Source: Chersky-840 sp963794615 (GTDB lineage Bacteria; Actinomycetota; Acidimicrobiia; Acidimicrobiales; UBA8190). From it: DNA of 64,000 bases. Location of the stretch: NCBI GenBank assembly GCA_963794615.1, contig CAWCEP010000009.1, forward strand, positions 331,564-395,563. Reading direction: 5' to 3'. The position numbers were made by a program, and so were the translations under genes. A model generated the notes under the pieces. It ran no database searches. It had not been told where the DNA came from and was given only the letters and a program-made list of their open reading frames with translations. Position 1 is the first letter of the stretch, and every line of letters starts with the position of its first letter. This document shows positions 17,922 to 27,893 of the stretch, piece by piece.

Positions 17922-20121
17922 ATGAAACAGGTTGCCCAGAACTACAAGTCCGGCGAGCTCACGGTGCTCGACGTGCCGGCGCCGGTGTGCCGCCCCAGGG
18001 GTGTCCTCGTGCGGTCGCTGTACTCGCTCATCTCGACCGGCACCGAGGTGATGAAGGTCCAGGAGGCCAAACTGTCGCTGGCCGGCAAGGCCCGGGCCCG
18101 GCCCGAGCAGGTCCGCCAGGTCCTCGACACCGTCGCCCAGCAGGGACCGGTCGCCACCTACAAGAAGGTCATGAACCGGCTCGACTCCTACACGCCGCTC
18201 GGCTACTCGCTGTGCGGCGTGGTCATCGACGTGGGAGCCGGCGCCGAGGAGTTCGCCGTGGGCCAGGTGGTGGCGTGTGCCGGCAACGAGCACGCCCTGC
18301 ACGCCGAGGTCAACTGGGTCCCGGTCAACCTCTGTGTGGCCGTCCCCGAGGGTGTGGCCCCGCAAGAGGCGGCCTTCGCCACCGTGGGTGCCATCGCCAT
18401 GCACGGGGTGCGGCGCGCCGAGGTGCAGCTGGGTGAGTACGGCCTGCGTGGTCGGGCTCGGTCTGGTGGGCCAGCTCGTGGTCCAGCTCCTGGTGGCGTC
18501 GGGTGCGGTCGTGGTGGGTCTCGACACCGTGGAGGAGCGGTGCCGGCTGGCGGAGCAATGCGGGGGCCCTCGCCTGTGACGCCCCCGACGCCGAGGGGCT
18601 CGACCGGATCGAGCGGGTGCTGCGCGGGGTCGCGGGTGGGGCGGGCGCAGACCACATCCTGCTGGCAGCCGGGGGGTCGTCCAACGGGCCTGTCGAGGCC
18701 GCGGCCCGCCTGGCCCGGGACCGGGCTCGAGTCGTCGACATCGGCAAGCTGCGATTGGACCTGCCCTGGAACGCCTATTACGACAAGGAGCTCGACGTCC
18801 GGTTCTCCCGGTCTTACGGTCCCGGGCGCTACGACGACCGCTACGAGCTCGAGGGCATCGACTACCCGGTGGGCTATGTCCGCTGGACCGAACGCCGCAA
18901 TCTGGCGTGCTTCGTCGATCTCGTGGCCCGCGGCTCCCTCACCATCGGGTCCCTCGTGTCGGGCACCTTCCCCGTCGAGGACGCCGTGTCCGTCTACGAC
19001 CGCCTGAGCTCGGGGTCGCTGCCCGGCGTGGGCTTCCTCTTCGAGTACCCCCATGGCACCGACGGCGCGCCGACGACGCCGCACCCATCCGACGACCGTG
19101 GCGCGTCGGTGGTCAGCGCGCCGCGGACCCCAGCACCGGCACCCCACCCCGACTCCCGGGCGCCAAGGTGCGACTGGGCTTCGTGGGCGCGGGCAACTAT
19201 GCGTCGTCGATCGCTGCTCCCGCACCTCGCCGCCGACGAGGACATCGAGCTTCGTCACGTCGCCACCACCCGGTCTCTCACCGCCGTCAACGCCCAGCGT
19301 CGATTCGGGTTCACGACGATGAGCACCGACGCCGAGGCCGTCTTCGCCGACGAAACGGTCGACGCCGTCTTCGTCGTGACCCGTCATCACTCGCACGCCG
19401 ATCTGACGTGTCGGGCCCTCGCCGCGGGCAAGGCGGTGTTCGTGGAGAAGCCCCTGGCGTTGTCGTCCGACGAGCTGGCCCGTGTGGTCGAGGTCGTGCG
19501 CGAAACGGGGAACGACCGCCTCACGGTGGGGTTCAATCGCCGCTTCGCGCCCCTGCTGGTCGATCTCCGCCAGCGCTTCGGCCCCCCCGGCGGTGGAGCG
19601 ATGCTCCGGTACTCGGTCAACGCCGGCGAGCTCGGCGGACGGAGCTGGTACGCGGACGAGAAGCTCGAGGGCTCGCGCTTCACCGGCGAGGGCGGCCACT
19701 TCATCGACACGGTGAGCTGGTGGCTCGACGCCCGCCCCACCGAGGTGTCGGCCATGGCGGGGCGCGACCCGTCGGACCTCCAGGTCACCATCCGGTTCGA
19801 CGACGCGTCGATCGCCACCATCTCGTACGTGACGGTGGGCAACGCCCGCTACCCGAAGGAGATCTTCGATGCCGCCTCGGGGGGCGCAGCGCCCGCTTGG
19901 ACAATTTCCGGCAGACGTCGTTGTGGAGCGGGCGACGCCGGTCCGTGCGCCGGGCCCGCGGGGCGGTCGACAAGGGCCAGAGCCACCAGATCGGCGCCTT
20001 CCTGACGGCCGTGCGCACGGGGGGTCCCATGCCCATCGCCCTCGGCTCGCTGCTCGACACGACCAACGCCACCTTGGCGGTCACGCGCAGCGTCTCGAGC
20101 GGCCGACCCGAAACGTTGTGA
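17922..20121 (+). CDS. Bi-domain oxidoreductase: zinc-type alcohol dehydrogenase fused to Gfo/Idh/MocA dehydrogenase (frameshifted)
   Basis: About 733 residues. The N-terminal half is a medium-chain dehydrogenase: QNYKSGELTVLDVPAP, SLISTGTEVMK, LGYSLCGVVIDVG, a VVGLGLVGQL nucleotide-binding turn and AGGAGADHILLAAGG. A linker with Pro/Ala follows. The C-terminal half is Gfo/Idh/MocA: RLGFVGAGNYASS, VFVVTRHHSHADL, GKAVFVEKPLAL with the Lys of the EKP motif, and GGHFIDTVSWWLD. This fusion is a recognised family of polysaccharide loci, usually beside heparinase II/III genes as here. Frames change near 18440, 18565, 19165, 19215 and 19900, probably through indels. It probably oxidises or epimerises a nucleotide sugar or inositol-like ring using NAD(P). 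Its TGA overlaps the next GTG. Confidence 0.82.
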
Positions 20122-22159
20122 ACCTCGCCCGGCCGCAGTGGTACCTGCGGCGTCTGCGCGCCATGTCTGCGCAGGAGGTGGCCTGGCGTGCGCACGACAA
20201 AGCCCTGCACTGGGGATGGTCCCGACGCCAGGTGCGCCCCGGGGAGTCGTTCGCGACCGCGGCGCGTCGCGTGGGCCCGGGCTTTTCGAACGTGCTGCCG
20301 GCGGGGACGGCGCAGGCCATACCCGCTCCGGTCTCGCTCGCTCTGGTCGAGGCGGCCGATCGGTTGGTGCAGGGACGGGGGGAGATCCTGGGGGTGATGC
20401 GTTCCGACCTGGCCGCGCCGGACTGGTTCGCCGATCCCGTCACGGGCCGGCGGGCCCCGCAGGACCGTTACGCGTTCCGGATCGATCATCGCTCCGCCAC
20501 CGAGACCGGGAACGTGAAGCAACTGTGGGAGCTGTCGCGCCTCCAGCACGTCACGGTGTTGGCGGGAGCCCGTTTCGTGACCGGCGACGACGCCTATGCC
20601 GAGGCCGCCGCCACCCAGCTCGAGTCGTGGTGGCGGGAGAACCCGTTTCTGTCCGGGGTCCACTGGACGAGCGGGATCGAGGTCGGGCTGCGGCTCATCA
20701 CCTGGGTGTGGGCCCGGCGCCTGCTCGAGGGGTGGCCGGGGGCCGCCGTCCTGTTCGAGGACAACCCGGTGGCCGTGGCCCAGGTCTCGTGGCACCAGCA
20801 GTACCTCGCCGCGCTGCGCAGCCGGGGATCGTCGGCCAACAACCACGTGATCGCCGAAGCGGCGGGACAGGTGGTGGCCAGTTGCGCCTTTCCGTGGTTC
20901 GCGTCGAGCGCCCGCTGGCGCCGTCAGGCCACGGCGCTGCTCGAGGAGGAATTGGCGCGCAATACCTTCGGCACCGGCCTGAACCGGGAACAGGCCAGCG
21001 ACTATCACGCCTTTGTCACCGAGCTCGGTCTGATCGCCGGCGCCGAGGCCGCCGCCGCCGGGCATCCCCTCAGTGCGCCCGCCTGGGAGAGGCTGGGCTC
21101 GATGGTCGACGCCGCCGCCGCCATCCTCGACGAGACGCGACGCGCCCCGCGCCAAGGTGACAGCGACGAGGGCCGGGCCGTCGTCCTCGACCCTCCCGAC
21201 GCCAACCGCTGGGACACCGTGCTCGGCACGGGCGCTGCCCTCTTCGGGTCGCAACCGTGGTGGCCACCCCCGTCCGCCGGCGTCACGAGCACGGTGGTGG
21301 GAGCCCTCGTCGGCCGCCGACCTCTGGCCGCGCCGCGGCCGTCGCGGCGGCCGTCGCATTTTGCCGACGCCGGTCTCACCATCCTTCGCACCGCACCGGG
21401 GACCGAGCCCGAGATCTGGTGCCGGTGCGACGGGGGACCGCACGGGTTCCTGTCGATCGCCGGCCACGCCCACGCCGACGCCCTGTCGGTCGAGGTGAGG
21501 CTGGGCGGGGTGGACGTCCTCGCCGACCCGGGCACGTACTGCTACCACGGCGAACCGCAGTGGCGGCAGTACTTCCGCTCCACCCTGGGACACAACACCG
21601 TGGAAGTGGGGGGCCAGGACCAGTCCCAGTCCGGCGGGCCCTTCCTCTGGCTCCGCCACGCCCACGGTGCCGGCGTCCAGGTCTCGGACGGAGGGGCGGA
21701 CGGTGCGGGGGGCGGTGCGCCGGCGCTGCGCCCGACACCTGGTCGGCCGAGCACCACGGCTACTCGGTGCTCGACCCCCCCGTCGTGCACCAACGCCGGG
21801 TGCATCTCGACGGGGAAGCGCGTCGCATCGAGATCATCGACCGCATCGCCACCACCGGCCGTCACCGGGTCCGGATGGCCTGGCACCTGGGGCCCACCGT
21901 CCAGGTCGATCTCGAGGGGGCGGTGGCCCGGCTCCGGTGGCCGGCCCCGGCCGGCGAGGCCGGGGCCACCCTGGCCTTGGCCGAGGGCTTGTCCTGGGTG
22001 GCCCACCGGGGGGAGTCCCACCCCGTGCTGGGCTGGTACTCCGACCGCTTCGGGGTGAAGGAGCCCGCCACGACGCTGGTGGGTGCCGGGCAATGCGAGC
22101 CGGGCGAGCTGGAGCTGCGCACCACGCTCGATTTCGGTCCCGGGCTCCCTCTCCGGTGA
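20118..22159 (+). CDS. Heparinase II/III-family alginate/uronate lyase-like protein (frameshifted)
   Basis: About 680 residues. The N-terminal alpha/alpha-toroid domain has ARPQWYLRRLRAMSAQEV, ENPFLSGVHWTSGIEVGLRL and SSANNHVIAEAAG, which supplies the conserved Asn-His pair. The C-terminal beta-sandwich has GHAHADALSVEV, DPGTYCYHG and YFRSTLGHNTVEV. These are the hallmarks of heparinase II/III proteins, which cleave uronic-acid polysaccharides by beta-elimination. No signal peptide is visible, as in many locus-embedded members thought to trim or edit intermediates. One frame change near 21720 at a G-run is probably an indel. GTG 20118 overlaps the oxidoreductase stop (GTGA). Confidence 0.85.
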
Positions 22160-22364
22160 CCGGCCCCCGGGCCCGCACTTCGGGGTCCGAGGGCCGAAAT
22201 CAATCGGAGAATGTTGGGATTCCGACCCCCAGTTGGAATAGCAGGTCGTGGTAGCCTGACTACTGGCTGCGCGAACGGTGTGGGTACCCGCGCGAACGCT
22301 GCGGGCACCCGAAGTCGATGGTGCCAGCGCCAACAGGAACGGTCGCTGGTTCGGAGGAGATGGG

Positions 22365-23885
22365 GTGGAGGAGCAGGCACTCAACGCGCGGGAGTGGCTG
22401 AGCGCCCTCTTCCGCCACAAATTCATCATCCTGACCTTCGTCCTCGTGGGCGTCTGCGCCGGCGTCGGTTATGCCGTCGCCGTCCCCGGGCTCTACACGT
22501 CGAAGGCGCTCGTCCTGCTCCCGCCCTCGTCGCTCAACTCCAACGGCCAGCCCACGAGGGATATCGGCACCCAGGCGCAGATCGCCATGAGCCCCGGCAT
22601 CGTCGACCAGGCCGGCGAACAACTGAGGCCGCCCCTGGGGTTCGCGGTGCTCCAGCATCGGATCGTGGTCACGGGCCTGACCAGTGACATCCTCCAGATC
22701 ACGGCCAAGGGCGTCACCGGCCGCCAGGCTCAGCAGTTGGCCAACGGTGTCGCCACCGCCTTCGTCGCCTACACCACCCAGACGGCAGCCGCCATCCCGG
22801 GTGTCACCGCCGCACTGCGCAACGAGGCCGCCCAGATCCAACGCCAGATCTCCGACCTCCAGCAGGAGATCAACACCACGACGGCGACGATCCACAGCGA
22901 CGGAGCCACGTCGACCAAGGCGCAGAGCCAGATCGCGCTCCTCTCGACGCTCGAGCAGCAGCAGCAGAGCGCAAACCTGCAACTCGACAGCGTGAACAGC
23001 CAGATCGCCCAGGCCAAGTTGAACGCGGCCGGCGGTGGGACCGGGACCGCCATTCTCGACAAGGCCGCATCCGGCACACCACCGTCGCATCTGCGTCCGG
23101 TCCTCTACGGCATCCTCGGGCTGTTGGCCGGCATCCTCGTCGGCGGACTGGGGGCGATGCGGGCCATCCGCGGCGATCGCAGGCTGCGCCGGCGCGACGA
23201 CATGGCCGAGGTGGTGGGAGCGCCCGTCCTCGCCTCCCTGTCGTTGAGGCCCCTCGACCAGAGCGTGCAGTGGGTCGATCTGCTCGTGCGGTGGGAGCCG
23301 ACCGTCGAAGACGGCTGGACCACGCGCAAGATGCTGCGTCGATCGGGCGACGCCGCGTCGGTGTCCGATGTCACCGTGGTGGCGCTCGCCTGGGACCAGG
23401 CCGCCCTGGCGGTGGCCCCCCATCTGGCCGCGAGTGCCGCCGCGCTCGGGATCCCCACCACGTTCGTGGAGGACAGCGAGCACGAGTCGAGCCTGAGCCT
23501 ACGCAGGGCCACGGCGGTCCTCGCCTCGGAGGCAGGCCCGACGCGGGCCGGGCTCAAGGTGTTCAGCGCCGAACAGCCCCCGGCGTCACCCTCGACGGGC
23601 CTCGTCGTCAACGCGGTGGTCCTTGATCCGCGCGACCCGCTGTGGCCCCTCACGAGTCGTTCGACCACCACGTGGCTGGCGGTGTCATCGGGGTTCGCCA
23701 CCGCCGCGGACCTGGCCCGGGTGTCGGTCGCGGCGGCAGACAGCACGCAGACCATCTCGGGCATCGTGGTCGTGAACGCGGACCACGCCGACCCCACCAC
23801 GGGTCGCTTTCCCACCCCGACGGTCGAAGCCGGGCCTTTCGCGAACGGGCACGTCAACGGCAAGGTCCAAGGGGTCACGCGATGA
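22365..23885 (+). CDS. Wzz/Wzc-like polysaccharide chain-length (co-polymerase) protein
   Basis: 506 residues from the GTG at 22365, chosen because GGAGGAG lies 6-12 bases upstream. The layout is that of polysaccharide co-polymerases: membrane segment 1 (about residues 21-43, FIILTFVLVGVCAGVGYAVA), a periplasmic-type coiled coil (about 140-225, with AQIQRQISDLQQEINT and a QQQQ run), and membrane segment 2 (about 245-265). A C-terminal nucleotide-binding-like domain follows. That domain has VTVVALAWDQAALAVAP where a Walker A motif would be, with no GxxxxGK[ST], so kinase activity is unlikely. It would set polymer length with the Wzy-like protein downstream. The next gene overlaps it by 4 bp and encodes a second protein of the same design. 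Confidence 0.8.
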   Translation: MEEQALNAREWLSALFRHKFIILTFVLVGVCAGVGYAVAVPGLYTSKALVLLPPSSLNSNGQPTRDIGTQAQIAMSPGIVDQAGEQLRPPLGFAVLQHRIVVTGLTSDILQITAKGVTGRQAQQLANGVATAFVAYTTQTAAAIPGVTAALRNEAAQIQRQISDLQQEINTTTATIHSDGATSTKAQSQIALLSTLEQQQQSANLQLDSVNSQIAQAKLNAAGGGTGTAILDKAASGTPPSHLRPVLYGILGLLAGILVGGLGAMRAIRGDRRLRRRDDMAEVVGAPVLASLSLRPLDQSVQWVDLLVRWEPTVEDGWTTRKMLRRSGDAASVSDVTVVALAWDQAALAVAPHLAASAAALGIPTTFVEDSEHESSLSLRRATAVLASEAGPTRAGLKVFSAEQPPASPSTGLVVNAVVLDPRDPLWPLTSRSTTTWLAVSSGFATAADLARVSVAAADSTQTISGIVVVNADHADPTTGRFPTPTVEAGPFANGHVNGKVQGVTR

Positions 23886-25468
23886 CGGTCGAACACTCGA
23901 ATCCCCCCAGCGCGGCGACGCAAGAAGCGTCCGCAGAGGCGCCGGCATCGACGGAATTCGCGGGGCAATTCGTCAGTCTGCGCGTGCTGTTCGGGGCGGT
24001 GCGACGGAGCTACCGCATGTGGATGACGTTGATGGCTGTGGGGCTGGTGGCAGGCCTGGGGCTCGGCTACGTGAAGACGCCGGCCAATTCGGCGACGACC
24101 AAGCTCCTTCTCTCTCACGCCGGACAAGTCAGTTCCGCCGACGCCATGTCGACCGACGTGGCCCTGCTGCAGACCGAGGAGGTCGCGCAGCAGGTCATCA
24201 ACCGACTGCACCTCCACCAATCGGTCCAGTCCTTCCTGTCCCAGTACACGGCGACGTCGCTCAGCACCCAGATCGCGGTGATCACGGTGTCGGCGCCGTC
24301 AGGCTCCGAGGCCGTGCACCGGGCCAATGCGCTCGCCAGCGTCTTCCTGACCTTCCGGGCCGAGCAGTACAACCGTCAGAACCAGGCGGCGGTGTCCGCC
24401 CTCGACACCCAGCAGCAGAGCCTCACCGCCGAGATCAACCAGCTGACGACCGAGATCGCCCAGGCCCCGTCGGGCTCGGCCTCCGCGGCGGGCACGGCCT
24501 CGCTGGCGACGCTGCAGTCGGAGCAGAACCAGGCCATCGCCCAACAAGCGCAGATCGAGCAGGACATCCAGAGCGACAACCTCAACACCACCACCGAGAT
24601 CCAGGCCTCGAGCGTCCTCGCGCCGGCCGTGGTGAACCCCCACTCCCATGTGAGGAAGTTGCTCACCGACGCCCTCTTGGGCCTCCTCGTCGGCGGGGGG
24701 GTGGGCATCGTCGTCGTGGTGCTGTGGGCGGCGGTGACTGATCGGGTCCGCCGCCGTGAGGACTTCGTCGACGCCCTCGGAGCTCCCGTCGAGCTCAATC
24801 TGGCTCCGTTCCACCGTCCCCGCATCGACGCCGTGCGCCGGCTCCGGCGTCGCGTCGATCGACCCCGTGACGACACCGTGGTCCTCGCCCGCCATCTCCG
24901 GGCCAAGATGGGTGGCAGCCAGTCGAGCCTGGCCGTCGTCCCGATCGACAGCGTGGAGGCGGCGTCGCTGGCGGTGGCGTATTGCGCCCACGAGTTGACG
25001 CGCGAGGGGAGAGAGGTCCTCGTGGTCGACCTGAGCTCCGATGGTCTGTTGTCGAGGATCCTCGGGCTTCGGGGAGGTCCCCGCCCCGCGTCCCCCGACG
25101 ACAACGGCAAGTCGGCCGTGCGCGTCTACGGGCCCAGCGCCGACGGCTGGTCCGAGGCAAGTGCTCCTCGGGGCGGCTTCGTGCTCGTCCTGGCCACGTT
25201 GGACCCCGTGCTCGGCGCCGAGCATCTCCTGCCCTGGGCGCACCAGGCGGTGGCGGTGGTGACCGCCGGGCGTTCTCGCCCCGACAAGGTGCGAGCCAAC
25301 GCCGAGCTCTTGCGCGCCGCGGGGCTGCGGTTGGACTCCGCGGTCCTCGTCGGAGCCGATCCCGACGACTACAGCCTGGGCCGGCGGAGCTGGACGACCT
25401 GGCCGATGTCGGACCACCGTCTGCGCGACCTGTCCGCCGAGCCGGTGAAGTCCTGGCATCAGTCGTGA
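23882..25468 (+). CDS. Second Wzz/Wzc-like co-polymerase with degenerate ATPase domain
   Basis: 528 residues. Membrane segment 1 lies at about residues 44-62, with an extracytoplasmic coiled coil (about 150-235, QQQSLTAEINQLTTEIAQ) and membrane segment 2 at about 258-284. The C-terminal Rossmann-like domain (about 330-500) has SLAVVPIDSVEAASLAVAYC and REVLVVDLSSDGLLSRILG. These align with the Walker A region and a Walker A'-like strand of BY-kinases, but the P-loop Lys/Ser is absent. There is no Tyr-rich tail. It is therefore probably a structural or regulatory chain-length protein. ATG 23882 overlaps the previous stop, and its own stop overlaps the next GTG, which means tight co-expression. 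Confidence 0.8.
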   Translation: MTVEHSNPPSAATQEASAEAPASTEFAGQFVSLRVLFGAVRRSYRMWMTLMAVGLVAGLGLGYVKTPANSATTKLLLSHAGQVSSADAMSTDVALLQTEEVAQQVINRLHLHQSVQSFLSQYTATSLSTQIAVITVSAPSGSEAVHRANALASVFLTFRAEQYNRQNQAAVSALDTQQQSLTAEINQLTTEIAQAPSGSASAAGTASLATLQSEQNQAIAQQAQIEQDIQSDNLNTTTEIQASSVLAPAVVNPHSHVRKLLTDALLGLLVGGGVGIVVVVLWAAVTDRVRRREDFVDALGAPVELNLAPFHRPRIDAVRRLRRRVDRPRDDTVVLARHLRAKMGGSQSSLAVVPIDSVEAASLAVAYCAHELTREGREVLVVDLSSDGLLSRILGLRGGPRPASPDDNGKSAVRVYGPSADGWSEASAPRGGFVLVLATLDPVLGAEHLLPWAHQAVAVVTAGRSRPDKVRANAELLRAAGLRLDSAVLVGADPDDYSLGRRSWTTWPMSDHRLRDLSAEPVKSWHQS

Positions 25469-26688
25469 GCACCACCGATCTCGATCTGCACCTCAGTGCG
25501 GATCCGAGCGTGGACGGCTCGGTCCGTCGGCGCATCGCATGGATCTGGGCGCTGCTGTTCCTCAACGTCTTGTCGTACGCCAAACTGCCCATGGTCGTGC
25601 CGATCCCCTCGGTGTTGGGCAAGCTCATCACCCAGGGTGCGCTGTGGCTGGCCCTGCTCCTGGCCCTGATGGTGAACCGACGCGGGATGATCCGCCCCAA
25701 CCTCTACCTGTTCCTGGGCACGGCACTGGGGATCATGTCGCTCATCGTGAGTCTCGAGTCCCTCCATCTCGGCACGGCGTACCGCGGCGTCCGGCTCATC
25801 GGGTTCCTCGCCACCTTGTGGCTCCTCACGCCGTGGTTCGGGCGCCGTGACCTCTTGCTCGTGCGCTGTCACCTGCGTTGCCTGATGGGGGTCCTGGGCC
25901 TGGCCGTGGTGGGCGCGATCATCGCTCCCTCCAAGGCGTTCACGGCCGGTCGCCTCGGGGGCGTGGTGTGGCCGATCCCGGCCACCCAGTTGGCGCACTA
26001 CGCGGCGATCGCCACCGGCATCGGGGCGATCCTGTGGATGTCGGGGCTGCTCCGCCGCAATGTGGCCATCGGGCTGGTCGGCTTCGGAGTGCTTGTCGTC
26101 GTCCTCACCCACACCCGCACCGCCTTGCTGGCGTTGATCGTGGCCGTCCTCGTGGCCTCCGCCAGCCTCTTCTTCGCCCGCCGTCGGGTCAGAAAGACCC
26201 TCGTCATCGGCCTGGCCGTGGTGGTGATCGGTGGCGCCGCGGCCTTCCCGCTGGTGTCGCACTGGTTGCTCCGGGGCGAATCGACCACCCTGTTCACCCA
26301 TTTGAGCGGCCGCACCGTGGTCTGGCACGACCTCGTGAACGCTCCCCGCACAAAGGTCCAGATGGCCTTCGGCACCGGGCTCTCCAATGACTCCTTCCAG
26401 GGCTTGTCCATCGACGACAGCTGGCTGGCGATCTACCAGAACCAAGGACTGGTCGGCGACGCCCTGGCGGGCCTGTTCCTGATCGGGCTCCTCTTCACGG
26501 CGTTGACGCGACCCCGGGGGGCCCCTCGTGCCCTCGCCCTGTTCCTGTTGACGTACTGCATCTTCGCCTCGTACACCGAGGTCGGACTGGGCGACGCGTC
26601 GACGTACCTCCTCGACCTCACCGTCGCCGCCTCGCTGCTCATGTACCCGGCAACCCGCCGAAAGCGCGTCCCCGCCCTGTCCCCGTGA
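25465..26688 (+). CDS. O-antigen ligase/polymerase (Wzy-like) membrane protein
   Basis: 407 residues with about ten to twelve membrane segments. The characteristic periplasmic loop between late segments has GRTVVWHDLVNAP, FGTGLSNDSFQGLSIDDSW and IYQNQGLVGDALAG. HTRTALLAL precedes it. This is the O-antigen ligase/Wzy fold (PF04932 type), which joins undecaprenyl-linked units on the outer face of the membrane. In a locus with a flippase and two chain-length proteins, polymerase is the likely role. GTG 25465 overlaps the previous stop (GTGA). The frame is intact. Confidence 0.85.
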   Translation: MSTTDLDLHLSADPSVDGSVRRRIAWIWALLFLNVLSYAKLPMVVPIPSVLGKLITQGALWLALLLALMVNRRGMIRPNLYLFLGTALGIMSLIVSLESLHLGTAYRGVRLIGFLATLWLLTPWFGRRDLLLVRCHLRCLMGVLGLAVVGAIIAPSKAFTAGRLGGVVWPIPATQLAHYAAIATGIGAILWMSGLLRRNVAIGLVGFGVLVVVLTHTRTALLALIVAVLVASASLFFARRRVRKTLVIGLAVVVIGGAAAFPLVSHWLLRGESTTLFTHLSGRTVVWHDLVNAPRTKVQMAFGTGLSNDSFQGLSIDDSWLAIYQNQGLVGDALAGLFLIGLLFTALTRPRGAPRALALFLLTYCIFASYTEVGLGDASTYLLDLTVAASLLMYPATRRKRVPALSP

Positions 26689-27882
26689 GGATTCTGGTCG
26701 TCCACAACCGGTACCGCTCCGCCGCCCCGAGCGGCGAGAACCGGGTGGTGGACCAGGAGACCGACGCCCTCCGGGCCGCCGGCCACGACGTCGAGCACTT
26801 CGAACGGCTGAGCGACGACATCGTGCAGTGGTCGGCCCTCGAGCGGGCCCTGCTCCCGGTGAAGGTCGTGCACAACGGCGAGACCCGGCGATCGCTGGCC
26901 GCCACCATCCGCCGGGTCCGGCCCGATGTGGTGCACGTGCACAACACGTTTCCCATTGTGAGCCCGTCGGTGCTCCAAGCGTGCCGACAAGAGGGTGTCG
27001 CCAGTGTCGTCACCATCCACAACTACAAGCTGCTGTGCGCGTCGGGCGATCTCTTCCGCGACGGGAGCACCTGCCACGACTGCGTGGACCGGCGCGTGGC
27101 GATGCCCGCCTTGCGTCACGGGTGTTATCGAGCGTCTCGTGTGGCCACCGCGCCCGTCGTGATCGGTATGGCCCTCAACCGCCGGGCGTGGCGGAGCCTC
27201 GTGTCGGCCTACGTCTTCATCTCCGAGGCGCAGCGCCAGGTGTGCGGATCGCTCGACCTCCCCCCCGACCGGGTCTTCGTCAAGCACAACCTCGTGCCGT
27301 CGATCTCTCCGCCGCCCGACCTCGAGCCCGACCACCAGGTCGCCTACCTCGGCCGGCTGGACGACGCCAAAGGGATCCCGCTCCTCATGCCGCGCCTGGG
27401 ACCGGTTCGGCACGGCGGGAGCACCCCAGGGACTGCGACTCGTGGTCGCCGGGGACGGGCCCCTGGCTCCGGCGGTGACGGCGTGGGCACGCACCCGGGG
27501 CGACGTCGATGTCGTCGGCATGCTGAGCCCCGCCGAGTGCCGCGCATTGTTGGCGCGGGCGCGCGCCGTGATCCTGCCTTCCCAGTGGGAGGAGACGTTC
27601 GGTCTGGTGGCCGTCGAGGCGATGGCGGCCGGCGTGGCGCCGGTGGCGTCGGACCACGGGTCGTTCCCCGAGCTCATCGCCGACGGTGAGGTCGGCGTGC
27701 TCTTCGCGGCCGGGGACCCGGCCGCGCTGGGCCGGGTGCTCGATGACGTCGATGCCCACCCCGACCGGTTCGCGGCACTCGGTGCCGCGGCTCGTCTCCG
27801 TTACCTCAGCCGGTTCGACCCCGCTCAGAACCTGGACCGGTTGCTCGAGATCTACCGTTTCGCCCACGACAACCCGGTGTAA
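26685..27882 (+). CDS. Glycosyltransferase family 4 (frameshifted)
   Basis: About 399 residues with GT-B architecture. The N-terminal part has ILVVHNRYRSAAPSGENRVV, VVHVHNTFPIVSPSVLQ, VVTIHNYKLLCASGDLF and a CHDC cysteine pair typical of one GT4 subgroup. The C-terminal part has YLGRLDDAKGIPLL, LVVAGDGPLAPAV and the donor-site segment PSQWEETFGLVAVEAMAAG. The frame changes near 27415 at a run of G/C, probably an indel. GTG 26685 overlaps the polymerase stop. It is the last gene of the plus operon and converges on the next minus-strand gene with only 11 bp between stops. Confidence 0.88.
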
Positions 27883-27893
27883 GGGCGGGGCGT

